A stretch of DNA of 64,000 nt from Flavobacterium sp. (GTDB taxonomy: Bacteria; Bacteroidota; Bacteroidia; Flavobacteriales; Flavobacteriaceae). Location of the stretch: contig NZ_PNNA01000095.1 of the NCBI RefSeq assembly GCF_013823965.1, positions 54,854-118,853 of the forward strand, written 5' to 3'. Shown here piece by piece: positions 1-10,534 of this stretch. The first letter of the stretch is position 1. Each line of letters opens with the position of its first letter. Both the position numbers and the translations under genes were made by a program. A model generated the notes under the pieces. That model was not told the origin of the DNA. It worked only from the letters and a program-made list of their open reading frames with translations, and ran no database searches.

Positions 1-1
1 T

Positions 2-61
2 TATCGTCAAACCAAAAATATGTTGATTTCTTACGATAAAAAGAAATTAGGCTTCTTTTAA
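2..61 (+). CDS. aldehyde dehydrogenase (AldB/acetaldehyde dehydrogenase-like), C-terminal fragment only, truncated by window edge
   Basis: Frame 2 reads YRQTKNMLISYDKKKLGFF* which closely resembles the C-terminus of AldB-type aldehyde dehydrogenases (YQQTKCLLVSYSDKPLGLF); followed by a DUF779 gene, a known neighbour. Confidence 0.8.
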   Translation, partial: YRQTKNMLISYDKKKLGFF

Positions 62-87
62 TATATTTCAGATGATTAACTAATTTT

Positions 88-120
88 AAACCCGGCAGAT
101 TGTATTATTTGCTGGGTTTT
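88..120 (+). terminator. intrinsic terminator-like hairpin downstream of the aldehyde dehydrogenase
   Basis: AAACCCGGCA ... TGCTGGGTTT stem followed by T-rich tract. Confidence 0.55.
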
Positions 121-134
121 ATTTTAAACTAGAA

Positions 135-512
135 ATGATGACAACAAGAATTGACGCAACGGAAAAAGCAATAGCATTAATCAAAATTTTACAGGAAAAA
201 CACGGCGATTTGATGTTTTATCAGGCCGGAGGATGTTGTGAAGGAACGCAACCACAGTGTTTCGAAAAAGGCGGATTTTATCAAAGATTGGGTGATGTTT
301 GCATTGGCACCATAGAAAATACCGAGTTTTGGGTGGACAAGGATTTATTCGAATATTGGAAACACGCCCATTTTACATTGGATGTAATTGATGCTTTTGG
401 AGTAGGAGGATTTTCTTTGGAAACACCATTAAAAAAGACATTCCGAATTGAATATCGAATTTTTACGCCAGAAGAAGAGCTTTCTCTTGAGCCGGTAAAA
501 TTTATAGAATAA
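135..512 (+). CDS. DUF779 domain-containing protein
   Basis: 125 aa; FYQAGGCCEGTQPQC motif typical of DUF779; adjacent to aldehyde dehydrogenase. Confidence 0.88.
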   Translation: MMTTRIDATEKAIALIKILQEKHGDLMFYQAGGCCEGTQPQCFEKGGFYQRLGDVCIGTIENTEFWVDKDLFEYWKHAHFTLDVIDAFGVGGFSLETPLKKTFRIEYRIFTPEEELSLEPVKFIE

Positions 513-513
513 C

Positions 514-1437
514 TTAATTTACGTACAACAATTGATATTGTTTTGGGGTAATTCCTTCGTGTTTTTTGAACAATCGAATGAAGTAATTGGAATCTTCAAA
601 TCCAGATAAATAACATACTTCATTGATTTGTATTGTTGGATTTTTGAGTAATTGTTTGGCGCATCTTATTTTTTCGCTAATTACAAATTCAATTGGACTC
701 ATGCCCAATTCTCTTTTGAAAAGTCGGTAAAAAGAAGCCGTGCTCATACAGGCTTTCTCACTCAAATGTTTCATGCTGATATTCTCTTTCAAATTCAATC
801 GTATGAATTCGACCACTTGGGTGATTGGATTTTTTGGATCCGTAAACAAACCGTCGTCAATGGCTTTTGCTGTTTGCGTTTGAATGATTCGGATTAATAA
901 TTCCTGTAAAGTCAAATCGGCAAGAACGTCTTTAGTAATTGACGTGCTCATACATTCTTTGATCAATTTGTTAATGGTTGTAGCCAATTCGATATTGTTG
1001 TAGAAGAAATAATTCTGGTAATCCAAATGCCAAAATTGGTTGTTGCCTTCTTTTGGATACCTTTCATTCAAGAAATGTAAAGTTTCTGTGATTTTAGTTT
1101 GGTCTATTGCCAAAGCCAAGCATTGCGTAGGATTATGGAGCGATGCTTCGGGAAAATCGATTTTCATTTCAACATTTGAAGGGATAACAACCGTTTCGCC
1201 CGGTAAATACTCAAAACAGGGATCATCAAAAAGATGCATCACTTTTTTGCCTCTCAACATGCTTGTAACCACCAAATCATTGAATTTTAATGGAACCAAT
1301 TGAGAAGATTCATAAGTTTCGAATAGATTGAGTTCGCAATGATTCAAGGAGTAAACGGTCCTATTTTCCACTAAAGTTTTTAGCGATTTCTCGTTAGATA
1401 AAAGTGGTGGATGTATTAAGGCCCGATTGGAGTTCAT
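514..1437 (-). CDS. AraC family transcriptional regulator
   Basis: C-terminal AraC HTH pair (MKHLSEKACMSTASFYRLFKRELGMSPIEFV...INEVCYLSGFEDSNYFIRLFKKHEGITPKQY). Confidence 0.92.
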   Translation of the reverse strand: MNSNRALIHPPLLSNEKSLKTLVENRTVYSLNHCELNLFETYESSQLVPLKFNDLVVTSMLRGKKVMHLFDDPCFEYLPGETVVIPSNVEMKIDFPEASLHNPTQCLALAIDQTKITETLHFLNERYPKEGNNQFWHLDYQNYFFYNNIELATTINKLIKECMSTSITKDVLADLTLQELLIRIIQTQTAKAIDDGLFTDPKNPITQVVEFIRLNLKENISMKHLSEKACMSTASFYRLFKRELGMSPIEFVISEKIRCAKQLLKNPTIQINEVCYLSGFEDSNYFIRLFKKHEGITPKQYQLLYVN

Positions 1438-1513
1438 AATTTAATTTTATTAAAAAAAGATTTTGAAATTTAATAAAAATAACTATTGGAAAAACAAATC
1501 GTTAGAAAAAAAA

Positions 1514-2377
1514 TTAAATCAATTCTTCAACCTGTCTTTTTATGTTTTCCGCAATTTTTTTTGTTGGCAAATCATTGGCATCAATGCCAAAAGGATCTTC
1601 TATTTCCTCGGCAATCAATTCTAAACTAGCCAAAACATAAAAGATAAAAACGACTACTGGAATCACCAAATAGCCCAAAATAAACACATAGGCAAAAGGC
1701 AAGGTCAATACATAAATGAAGATGAATTTCTTGATGAAAGCGCTGTAAGAGTAGGGGATGGGCGTGTTTTTGATTCGCTCGCAAGCGCCACAAATGTCAG
1801 TAAAGGATTGCAATTCGTTGTTTAAAATGATAAGTTGATTTCCGGTAATTTTTTTCGAAACATACAAATCATTTACTTTTTGAAACAGCATTTTTGCCAC
1901 TTGATTCGGTCTGTGTTTGTGATGGTCAATTTCCAAATCCACGTCATCAAACAATTGTTTTGCCGTATCGCTATCGTTCAAATGTTTGTGCAAAATAGAA
2001 GCATAACCGGGAATCATTTTTCTGAAAAAAGCAAGGTCACTTTCCGAAGTTAAAATCGAAGCTAGCTTAATGGCTAAATTTCGGCTGCTGTTGACCAATC
2101 CGCCCCACATTTTGCGTCCTTCCCACCAGCGATCGTATGCCGTATTGGTTCTATAAGCCAATAACAATGAAATCACAAAACCCAACATGCCATGCATTAC
2201 AGAGATATTTTTCACGGGACTGTCGTCGGGCAATTCCCAATATTCGATTTCTAGATAAGCGATACTTCCTGAATATATACCGATGATAATCATCATTGGA
2301 ATTAATTTTCGGAACGTATCTGCCTTACTTATGTTAAAAATAAAATCAAACCAGTCTTTTGGATTGTAGGAGGTCAT
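1514..2377 (-). CDS. bestrophin family protein (UPF0187 anion channel-like)
   Basis: YRTNTAYDRWWEGRKMWGGLVNSSRN and EEIEDPFGIDANDLP motifs; multiple TM segments. Confidence 0.9.
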   Translation of the reverse strand: MTSYNPKDWFDFIFNISKADTFRKLIPMMIIIGIYSGSIAYLEIEYWELPDDSPVKNISVMHGMLGFVISLLLAYRTNTAYDRWWEGRKMWGGLVNSSRNLAIKLASILTSESDLAFFRKMIPGYASILHKHLNDSDTAKQLFDDVDLEIDHHKHRPNQVAKMLFQKVNDLYVSKKITGNQLIILNNELQSFTDICGACERIKNTPIPYSYSAFIKKFIFIYVLTLPFAYVFILGYLVIPVVVFIFYVLASLELIAEEIEDPFGIDANDLPTKKIAENIKRQVEELI

Positions 2378-2401
2378 TGTGCTTTTTTGAACAAAAATAA
2401 A

Positions 2402-3712
2402 CTAAAAATTGATATTTCCAGCCAATTCGCGCAAGGCAATTTCAGATAATTTGGCCTGATATTGGGCATTGCTGTAACGCACTTTTGCATTGATGTAATT
2501 CAATTGCGCCGTTCTAAATTCGAGCGTATTTATGGTTCCAATGCGAAACTTGTCAACGGTTATGCTTAAATTTTGTTTGGCGATGGCCTCATTTGTTTCT
2601 TCTACTTGAATCAATTCCAAATTGGTTAAATACGTTTGAAAAGCAGTGGTCAATTCCGAATTCAAAAGAAGACTTTGTTGTTCGATGGCAATTTTAGAGT
2701 TTTCTATTTGGATTTTGGCAATTTTCTCGTTTCGGTTTTGAGCCAGACCATCAAACAAATTCATGGATGCCCTCAATCCATAATTAAGTCCTTTGGCCGA
2801 AGATTGCGAGGTGAAACCAAGGCTGGACTGGCTTTCGGCAAAATTATAACCGGTAGTCAAGTTGACAGTTGGATAACGTCCTCCTTTTATTTGCTTCAAT
2901 TCTAATTCGGAGACTCTTTTATTGATTATTTGGGCTTCTAATTGTGGATTTTGTTTTTCAGCCAAAGCCATTAGTTCAGCCAAGATTAATTTGTTGTCAA
3001 CGGCGACTTCGTCCACGACTTTAAAATCTACTTTGGCATCTCTTGCCAAAATTTGATTCAAGGCAATTTTTCGGTTGGCATACGATTCTTTTTGTCGCAA
3101 AAGCGCCACTTTGTCCGTGTTCAAATCCACTTGGGCATTCAAAACCTCTAATTTGGAAGCTTTCCCGATGGCAAAACGATTTTGTGCCAATGTTAAACGC
3201 TGGGTCGAAATCACGATGGTGGTATCTAATGCCGCCAATTGTTGTTGTTGCTGCACCAAATCAAAATAAACCGCATTCACGGCACTGATTTTCATGATTA
3301 TGGTGTTTTTTAATTCGGCCTCCCCTAATTTTTGTAATTCTTTGAGTTGTTCGAGTCTGGCAAACATTTTGAAACCGTTAAAAACCGTCCAATCCAAGCC
3401 AACACCATAATTCAAACTGTTGTTTTTGGCATTGTCAAGCGAAGTGGTTGTACCGTCTTGTCGCGTTTGTGAACTGTTTTGAATACTGTTGGCATCAGTC
3501 AATGTTGCAGTTACTTTGGGCAGCATTCCAGCATTTCCAGTGGTAACATTTACTTTGTCAATGTCTAGATTATTGGAAGCGATTTTGATGTCAAAATTAT
3601 TTTGCAATGCAATCTTCATCGCCTCTTCGATAGTCAAAACTTCTTGTGCATTCATTTTTACAATGCACAAGAAGAATAAAATGAGACTTTTAAAAATATT
3701 TTTAGTTTTCAT
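2402..3712 (-). CDS. TolC family outer membrane efflux protein
   Basis: Signal peptide, LTIEEAMKIALQNNFDI start, repeated coiled-coil OEP domains; downstream of RND genes. Confidence 0.92.
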   Translation of the reverse strand: MKTKNIFKSLILFFLCIVKMNAQEVLTIEEAMKIALQNNFDIKIASNNLDIDKVNVTTGNAGMLPKVTATLTDANSIQNSSQTRQDGTTTSLDNAKNNSLNYGVGLDWTVFNGFKMFARLEQLKELQKLGEAELKNTIIMKISAVNAVYFDLVQQQQQLAALDTTIVISTQRLTLAQNRFAIGKASKLEVLNAQVDLNTDKVALLRQKESYANRKIALNQILARDAKVDFKVVDEVAVDNKLILAELMALAEKQNPQLEAQIINKRVSELELKQIKGGRYPTVNLTTGYNFAESQSSLGFTSQSSAKGLNYGLRASMNLFDGLAQNRNEKIAKIQIENSKIAIEQQSLLLNSELTTAFQTYLTNLELIQVEETNEAIAKQNLSITVDKFRIGTINTLEFRTAQLNYINAKVRYSNAQYQAKLSEIALRELAGNINF

Positions 3713-3794
3713 AAAATGAATTATTCTGTAAGTTTTCAGAAAAGCTTCACCAGTTTTTACAACTAGCGCGGTTTTATTTTTTATTGCAAATCAA

Positions 3795-6700
3795 CTATTC
3801 CATATCTTTTTCATATTCTTTTATATGGTCAAATTCGGGATAATGTTTTCTGGCTTTTGACCACATCGAATACAATGCTGGAATTACGAACAAGGTCAAA
3901 ACCAAAGAGAAAATGGTTCCACCCACAATCACTACTCCCATTCCAATTCTACTGGTAGAAGCTGCTCCAAGCGACATGGCGATAGGCAATGCACCCAATG
4001 AAATGGCTAAACTGGTCATTAATATTGGTCGAAGCCTTGCTTCAGAAGCTTCCATGATGGCTTCCAATTTTGGTTTTCCTTGTTCTCTCAATTGATTGGC
4101 AAATTCCACAATCAAGATTCCGTTTTTGGTAACTAAACCAATCAACATCACCGTTCCAATTTGACTGAAAATATTCCAGGTTTGGTCAAACAACCACAAC
4201 GAAAACAAGGCTCCGGCAACCGCCATTGGAACTGTTAGAATGATTATGAATGGATCGATGAAACTTTCGAATTGTGCTGCCAAGATTAAAAATATCAACA
4301 ACAAAGCCAATCCAAAAGCAAAAGAAGTGTTCGAACTACTTTCGACAAAATCCCTGGATTCGCCGCCTAAATCGGTAGTGAAAGTATCGTCCAAAACCTT
4401 GGCTTTTATTTCATTCATCGCATCAATTCCGTCGTTGATACTTTTTCCGGGAGCCAAACCAGCCGATACAGTGGCTGACATGTATCGATTATTGTGATAC
4501 AATTGTGGTGGATTGCTTTTTTCAGCAATAGTCACCACATTGTCCATTTGAATCAACTCTCCTTTATTGTTTTTGACAAACATTGCCGTTAAATCCATTG
4601 GTTTTGATCGGTCTTTTTGTTCAAATTGTCCAATGACTTGGTATTGTTTTCCGTTTCTCATAAAATAGCCAAAACGCTGTCCGCTCAAAGAAAGCTGCAA
4701 GGTTTGGGCAATGTCAATCACGGATATTCCTAAACTTTCGGCTTTTTCGCGATCAATGGTGACATTGATTTCCGGCTTGTTGAATTTTAGGTTGACATCA
4801 GTAGTCGAAAAGGTTTCGTTTTTTGAAGCTTCATCCATAAATAATGGAATTTTTTCTCGTAATTTTTCAAAATTGGGTGCTTGAATAATATACTGGATGG
4901 GTAAACCGCCACGCCTGTTTACTGCGATGGTGGGTTGCTCCATCACCGATATTTTTGCTTCTGAATATTGGCCTGTCAATTGGGTCAATTTTTCGGCAAT
5001 CTCTTTTTGGGAACGTTTTCTTTCTTCAGGTTCTTTTAAAGCGATTCTGATGAATCCATTGTTTACTGAAGAAGCAGAAAATCCTGGAGCCGTAATCACC
5101 AAAGCCACTTTTTTCTCAGGAATGGAATCGTCGACCAATTTTGAAATTTCCTGCATGAATCGCTCGGTATATTCATAAGTCGAACCTTCGGCAGTATTCA
5201 TTCTCAAGGTTAGAGCGCTTCTATCGTCATAAGGTGCCGTTTCTTTTTGCAAAAGATTAAAAAAGACGTAAATCAATCCAAAACACACAATCAGAATAGG
5301 GAAACTTAACCATTTTTTCTTCATGAAACGCTCCAATGCATCGGCATAAGCTTTGTTTAGTTTTGCAAAATAGGGTTCTGTTTGAATGTAGAATTTTGAC
5401 TTTTTCTGTTCGCCACTTTTCATCAAATAGGCATTCAACATTGGCGTAAGCGTAAGCGAAACAAAGGCCGAAATCAATACCGCCGCCCCAATGACGACAC
5501 CAAATTCCCGAAACAATCTGCCTACAAATCCTTCGAGGAAAATCACCGGAAGAAATACCGCTGCCAAGGTTATGGAAATGGATATTACGGCAAAAAATAT
5601 TTCGTTGGAACCTTTAATGGCTGCTTCAATGGGCGTCATTCCTTCTTCCACTTTTTTGAAAATGTTTTCCGTGACCACAATTCCATCGTCGACTACCAGA
5701 CCAGTTGCCAGCACGATGGCAAGCAAAGTCAATACATTTATCGAAAATCCGAACAACCACATAATAAAGAAAGTGGCAATCAACGAAACTGGAATATCAA
5801 TTAATGGCCTGAACGCAATGGCCCAATCCCTAAAAAACAAAAAGATGATCAAGATTACCAGAATAATCGAAATGCCTAATGTTTCAGCTACTTCAATAAC
5901 TGATTTTTTGACAAAATAGGTGGTGTCCAATGCAATATTTAAGTTGATGTCTTTGGGTAAATCCCTTTTTAGCGCTTCAAATTCTTTATAAAATTCCTTT
6001 GAAATATCTAAATAATTGGCTCCAGGAAGCGGCACAATGGCAACTCCCACCAATGGCATTCCGGACTGCGTCATTTTAGTTTCCAAATTTTCAGGTCCTA
6101 ATGAGGCAGAACCAATATCGCTAAAACGAACTATTTTTTCTCCATCAGAGCGTATGATGATATTGTTGAATTCTTCTGGAGTGGAGAGATTTCCAACCGT
6201 TTTTACGGTCAGTTCCGTATTGGCTCCAGTAATTTTTCCGGAAGGCAATTCGACATTTTGTTTGTTTAATGCATTTCTAACTTCTGAAACCGTACAACCA
6301 TAGGACGCTAATTTTACAGGATCAATCCACAATCGCATTGCATATCTTTTTTGCCCCCAAATTTGGACACCACTCACGCCGGGAATGGTTTCGAGTCGTT
6401 GTGAAATCACATTTTCGGCATAATCACTCAATTCCAATGGGCTTCTGGAATCGCTTTGCACAGTCATGGAAATTATGGCATCTCCATTGGCGTCAGCCTT
6501 TGAAACCACTGGAGGCGCATCAATATCTTGGGGTAAACTTCGGATGGCTTGGGATACTTTGTCACGAACATCGTTTGCCGCTTCTTCCAAGTCTTTATTT
6601 AGGTTGAATTCAACGGTTATGTTGCTGCTTCCTTGAGTGCTGGAAGAAGTTACATTCCGAATTCCATCAATCGAATTGATGGCTTTTTCTAGCGGTTCCG

Positions 6701-6890
6701 TGATTTGGGACTCAATAATATCTGAATTGGCTCCCGTGTAATTGGTACGAATGGAAACTTGCGCTGGATCAATTGAAGGAAATTCCCTGACGCCAAGAAA
6801 GGTGTAGCCGATAATTCCAAATAACACAATTAATAAATTGATTACAATGGTAAATACAGGTCTTCTTATGCTTGTTGTTGATAAACTCAT
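3795..6890 (-). CDS. efflux RND transporter permease subunit (AcrB/MexF-like)
   Basis: 1031 aa; RRPVFTIVINLLIVLFGIIGY, GANYLDISK, LATGLVVDDGIVVTENI motifs of HAE1 RND pumps. Confidence 0.96.
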   Translation of the reverse strand: MSLSTTSIRRPVFTIVINLLIVLFGIIGYTFLGVREFPSIDPAQVSIRTNYTGANSDIIESQITEPLEKAINSIDGIRNVTSSSTQGSSNITVEFNLNKDLEEAANDVRDKVSQAIRSLPQDIDAPPVVSKADANGDAIISMTVQSDSRSPLELSDYAENVISQRLETIPGVSGVQIWGQKRYAMRLWIDPVKLASYGCTVSEVRNALNKQNVELPSGKITGANTELTVKTVGNLSTPEEFNNIIIRSDGEKIVRFSDIGSASLGPENLETKMTQSGMPLVGVAIVPLPGANYLDISKEFYKEFEALKRDLPKDINLNIALDTTYFVKKSVIEVAETLGISIILVILIIFLFFRDWAIAFRPLIDIPVSLIATFFIMWLFGFSINVLTLLAIVLATGLVVDDGIVVTENIFKKVEEGMTPIEAAIKGSNEIFFAVISISITLAAVFLPVIFLEGFVGRLFREFGVVIGAAVLISAFVSLTLTPMLNAYLMKSGEQKKSKFYIQTEPYFAKLNKAYADALERFMKKKWLSFPILIVCFGLIYVFFNLLQKETAPYDDRSALTLRMNTAEGSTYEYTERFMQEISKLVDDSIPEKKVALVITAPGFSASSVNNGFIRIALKEPEERKRSQKEIAEKLTQLTGQYSEAKISVMEQPTIAVNRRGGLPIQYIIQAPNFEKLREKIPLFMDEASKNETFSTTDVNLKFNKPEINVTIDREKAESLGISVIDIAQTLQLSLSGQRFGYFMRNGKQYQVIGQFEQKDRSKPMDLTAMFVKNNKGELIQMDNVVTIAEKSNPPQLYHNNRYMSATVSAGLAPGKSINDGIDAMNEIKAKVLDDTFTTDLGGESRDFVESSSNTSFAFGLALLLIFLILAAQFESFIDPFIIILTVPMAVAGALFSLWLFDQTWNIFSQIGTVMLIGLVTKNGILIVEFANQLREQGKPKLEAIMEASEARLRPILMTSLAISLGALPIAMSLGAASTSRIGMGVVIVGGTIFSLVLTLFVIPALYSMWSKARKHYPEFDHIKEYEKDME

Positions 6891-6894
6891 AGAG

Positions 6895-6950
6895 ATTTTT
6901 GATTTTTGATTGCAGATTTTAGATTCAAAAATTGAAATCTAAAGTCTAAA
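6895..6950. repeat. intergenic degenerate repeat, family C (GATTTTTGATTTTTGATTGCAGATTTTAGATTC...GAAATCTAAAGTCTAAA)
   Basis: Period ~8-9 GATTTT/TAGATT units between RND adaptor and permease genes. Confidence 0.5.
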
Positions 6951-6951
6951 A

Positions 6952-8010
6952 TTATTTAATTTTAACCTTTACAGGAGTATCTTCTTTTAACGACATCACG
7001 CCACTGGTTAAAACGGTATCACCCACTTTTAGACCAGAAAGCACTAAGATGGAAGCGTCAGTTCGGGTTGTGGTTTCGACCAAAATTTCTTTGGCTTTTC
7101 CTTGGTTTGAAATAAAAACTTTTTTTCCGTCTTGTACAGGAACAATGGCTTCCGTTGGAATGACAATGGCATCTTTAATGATGTCTAAAGGCAATTCTAC
7201 ATTGGCAAAAGTACCCGGCAATAATTTCCCGTCCTTATTTTCGGCAAGGGCACGAACTTGCAAGGTTCTTGTCGCAACTTGAACTTCAGGCTCAATGGCA
7301 TACACTTTGGCAAGATAACTTTGGGAGGATCCCGTGACGGTAAAACTTAAATTTGAATTCATTTTTATCTGGTTGGCATACTTTTCAGGAACCGAAAAAG
7401 TGATTTTGAGTTTACCAATGTTAACTAATTTAGCCACTAAAATGGAAGGAGTAATGTAGGTTCCCTGTGAAATCGAACGCAATCCAATTTTACCGGAAAA
7501 TGGGGCTTTTACTGAAGTTTTCGCAATTTGTGCCTGAATCAATTGGATTTGGGCTTGCGCCAATTTATAATCGGCTCTGGCAATATCATATTCTTCTAGG
7601 CTGATGGCTTCTTTTTGAAGTAAAAGTTTGGCTCTTCTTTCGTTTTCCGATGCCAGCCCTTCTTTTGTTTTGGCCTGGGCCAATTGTGCCCTCAATTCCA
7701 AATCATTTACTTTGAAAAGCAATTGCCCTTTAGAAACATTGCTTCCTTCTTTAAAATAAATTCCTTCCACAATTCCTGAAACCTCTGAACGAATATCCAC
7801 CTGCTCATTGGCTTCAATAGAACCGGAAAGGGAAAGGTTATTGTCGAATGTTTGGGATTTTACAACAATTCCGTTAACGGTCATTGATTTGTTTTTTCCG
7901 TCTTTGCCTTTGGGACCGGAATCACCACTTTTGTTTTCAATGACTCTGTACGTTATAAATGCTAGGAACCCTATTATTAATAAGGCATAAATAATATTTT
8001 TTAATTTCAT
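6952..8010 (-). CDS. efflux RND transporter periplasmic adaptor subunit
   Basis: HlyD/AcrA-type: EANEQVDIRSEVSGIVEGIYFKEGSNVSKGQLLFKVND, KAPFSGKIGLR; upstream of the permease. Confidence 0.94.
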   Translation of the reverse strand: MKLKNIIYALLIIGFLAFITYRVIENKSGDSGPKGKDGKNKSMTVNGIVVKSQTFDNNLSLSGSIEANEQVDIRSEVSGIVEGIYFKEGSNVSKGQLLFKVNDLELRAQLAQAKTKEGLASENERRAKLLLQKEAISLEEYDIARADYKLAQAQIQLIQAQIAKTSVKAPFSGKIGLRSISQGTYITPSILVAKLVNIGKLKITFSVPEKYANQIKMNSNLSFTVTGSSQSYLAKVYAIEPEVQVATRTLQVRALAENKDGKLLPGTFANVELPLDIIKDAIVIPTEAIVPVQDGKKVFISNQGKAKEILVETTTRTDASILVLSGLKVGDTVLTSGVMSLKEDTPVKVKIK

Positions 8011-8263
8011 GATATAGTTAAAAAGCGAGATTAGACTGCTTATATTTTAGTTAAGAAGACAAATTTAGGTTTTAGAATTTTGAATAATGCTTGTTTTGCC
8101 AATAATTTAACAGTGGATTAACAACTAATTTTAATACAGTAAAAAGTCCAATGAGCTATGACTTCAAAAAAATATAAAGGTTTAATTTAAATATTGGTTA
8201 AATCCTTTTTTATTCGTTTCTCCACTAAGTTAAACAATTTTATCAGTGTGTTTTTCCTCCCGC

Positions 8264-10372
8264 TTAACTGATGTAATTCCAGATGTTTTTCTTCTTGGTC
8301 AATTCGATGTAAACGGCTCTCAAGATGGCATTTTTGGGTTTTTGCATCGGAGCGTCTTCTTTCAGGATTTTCAAGGCATAATTACGTGCCAATGCCAGAA
8401 TATCTCGATCCCGAACAATATCGGCAATTTGCAGATTCAAAACACCGCTTTGTTGGGTTCCCATCATGTCGCCAGGGCCACGAAGTTTGAGATCGACTTC
8501 CGCAATTTCGAAACCGTCATTGGTTCGAGTCATTGTTTCCATTCGGGTTTTGCTGTCGGCACTCAATTTGTGGCTCGTCATCAGGATGCAATAACTTTGT
8601 TCGGCACCACGACCCACGCGACCCCGAAGCTGGTGGAGTTGCGACAATCCAAAACGTTCCGCACTTTCGATAATCATTACGCTGGCATTTGGAATATTCA
8701 CGCCCACTTCAATCACGGTCGTGGCGACCATAATGTTGGTTTTTCCTTCGGCAAAGCGTTTCATTTCAGCATCTTTATCAGCTGGTTTCATCTTGCCGTG
8801 AAGGATGGAAATGGCATATTGTGGCAACGGAAAATCACGGGAAATGCTTTCGTAACCGTCCATCAAATCCTTTAAATCCATCGTTTTTGATTCTTCAATC
8901 AACGGATAAACGATATAAATTTGTCTGCCAATGGCAATTTCGTCCCGAATAAATTTCCAAACTTTCAGGCGGTTGCTGTCAAATCGATGCACGGTTTGGA
9001 TGGGTTTTCGTCCCGGAGGCAATTCGTCAATAACTGAAATGTCTAAATCACCGTATAAACTCATCGCCAAAGTTCGCGGAATAGGCGTGGCGGTCATTAC
9101 CAAAATATGTGGCGGTATTTCGTTTTTTTTCCAAAGTTTGGAACGTTGTTCCACCCCAAAACGATGCTGCTCGTCTATCACGGCCAAGCCCAAATTTTGG
9201 AATTTTACCTTGTCTTCCAATAAAGCGTGGGTACCAATCAAGATGTGTAAACTGCCGTTTTCGAGTTCCTCGTGAATAATTTTCCGTTCTGCAGTTTTGG
9301 TTGAGCCCGTGAGTATTTTGATGTTGATGTTCAGTTCTTTGGATAACTCCGTCAAGCCGTTGAAATGTTGGTTGGCCAAGATTTCCGTTGGCGCCATCAA
9401 GCAAGATTGAAAACCGTTGTCCAAGGCAATGAGCATACTCATTAAAGCTACAATTGTTTTTCCAGAACCCACATCGCCTTGTAGCAATCGGTTCATTTGG
9501 GCGTTGCTTCCCATATCTATTCGGATTTCCTTGATGACTCTTTTTTGGGCATTCGTCAATTCAAAAGGCAAATGGTTTTGGTAGAAATCATTGAAATATT
9601 CGCCCACTTTCGTAAACGGATGTCCTTTTATTTTATGCTTCCGAATGAGGTTTTTAGTGATTAATTGCAATTGGATATAGAACAATTCCTCGAATTTCAA
9701 CCGGTATTGGGCTTTCGCCAAAGCATCGGCACTTTTGGGGAAATGGATATTGAACAAAGCCGCATTTTTTGGAATCAGTTTCAATTCGGAAGTCAAATAA
9801 TCGGGCAGGGTTTCCGAGAATTTGGCTTGGGTTTCCAAGAACAATTGCTGCATCATTTTATTGATTACTCGATTGGAAATTCCTCTGTTGGCCAAGGTTT
9901 CCGTCGATGGATACACGGGTTGCATTGCGGAGCGCAGACTTTTTTCGTGCTCGCTCATCAATTCGATTTCGGGATGCGCCATATTGAAAGTATTTCCAAA
10001 AGATGTGCATTTTCCGAAAATCACGCAGATTTCGTTGAGTTTCAAACTCTCCCGAATCCATTTGTGGCCTTGAAACCAAACGAGTTCCATTTGTCCCGTA
10101 TCGTCCACGAATGTGGCGACAAGTCGTTTCTGGTTTTTGCCAAATTCCACCGTCTTGATGTTGACGATTTTGCCAATAATCTGGACTTCGGCAACATTGT
10201 TTTGCAATTCGTTGATCTTGTAATAACGTGTCCTGTCAATGTAGCGATTGGGGTAAAAATTGAGTAAATCGCCATATTTATGAATTCCCAATTCCTTGCG
10301 CAACAAAGTCCCGCGGTTGGGACCGACGCCTTTGAGGTATTCGATTGGGGTTTCCAGTAGGTTTTGCTGCAT
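8264..10372 (-). CDS. recG: ATP-dependent DNA helicase RecG
   Basis: 702 aa; wedge domain; LLQGDVGSGKTIVALMS, VIDEQHRFGVEQR, MTATPIPRTLAMSLYGDLDIS, QLRGRVGRG motifs. Confidence 0.97.
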   Translation of the reverse strand: MQQNLLETPIEYLKGVGPNRGTLLRKELGIHKYGDLLNFYPNRYIDRTRYYKINELQNNVAEVQIIGKIVNIKTVEFGKNQKRLVATFVDDTGQMELVWFQGHKWIRESLKLNEICVIFGKCTSFGNTFNMAHPEIELMSEHEKSLRSAMQPVYPSTETLANRGISNRVINKMMQQLFLETQAKFSETLPDYLTSELKLIPKNAALFNIHFPKSADALAKAQYRLKFEELFYIQLQLITKNLIRKHKIKGHPFTKVGEYFNDFYQNHLPFELTNAQKRVIKEIRIDMGSNAQMNRLLQGDVGSGKTIVALMSMLIALDNGFQSCLMAPTEILANQHFNGLTELSKELNINIKILTGSTKTAERKIIHEELENGSLHILIGTHALLEDKVKFQNLGLAVIDEQHRFGVEQRSKLWKKNEIPPHILVMTATPIPRTLAMSLYGDLDISVIDELPPGRKPIQTVHRFDSNRLKVWKFIRDEIAIGRQIYIVYPLIEESKTMDLKDLMDGYESISRDFPLPQYAISILHGKMKPADKDAEMKRFAEGKTNIMVATTVIEVGVNIPNASVMIIESAERFGLSQLHQLRGRVGRGAEQSYCILMTSHKLSADSKTRMETMTRTNDGFEIAEVDLKLRGPGDMMGTQQSGVLNLQIADIVRDRDILALARNYALKILKEDAPMQKPKNAILRAVYIELTKKKNIWNYIS

Positions 10373-10377
10373 AGTTA

Positions 10378-10432
10378 AGACACGGATGACGCGGATTTAC
10401 TTCGTAAAAAAGCAGATTCAAACGGATTTTTA
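10378..10432. repeat. intergenic degenerate repeat, family F (ACACGGATGACGCGGATTTAC...GCAGATTCAAACGGATTTTT)
   Basis: Repeated CGGAT-type units immediately upstream of recG. Confidence 0.5.
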
Positions 10433-10534
10433 ATTTGATGAAGCGAAGATAGTTTTTTGTTTGGGAATTAGAAAATGGAATTGTTTGGTATTGAAAGTTG
10501 GAAAAAGTATATTTGGATTCTTAATTTATACAAT

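Noticed and set aside
2402-8010. RND efflux operon as a novel system
   Set aside because: Standard adaptor-permease-TolC organisation; nothing unusual visible apart from the intergenic repeat at 6895-6950.
8246-10267. Several + strand ORFs (209, 114 and 200 aa) and a 118-aa minus ORF across recG
   Set aside because: All overlap the recG coding frame and look like codon-bias shadows.
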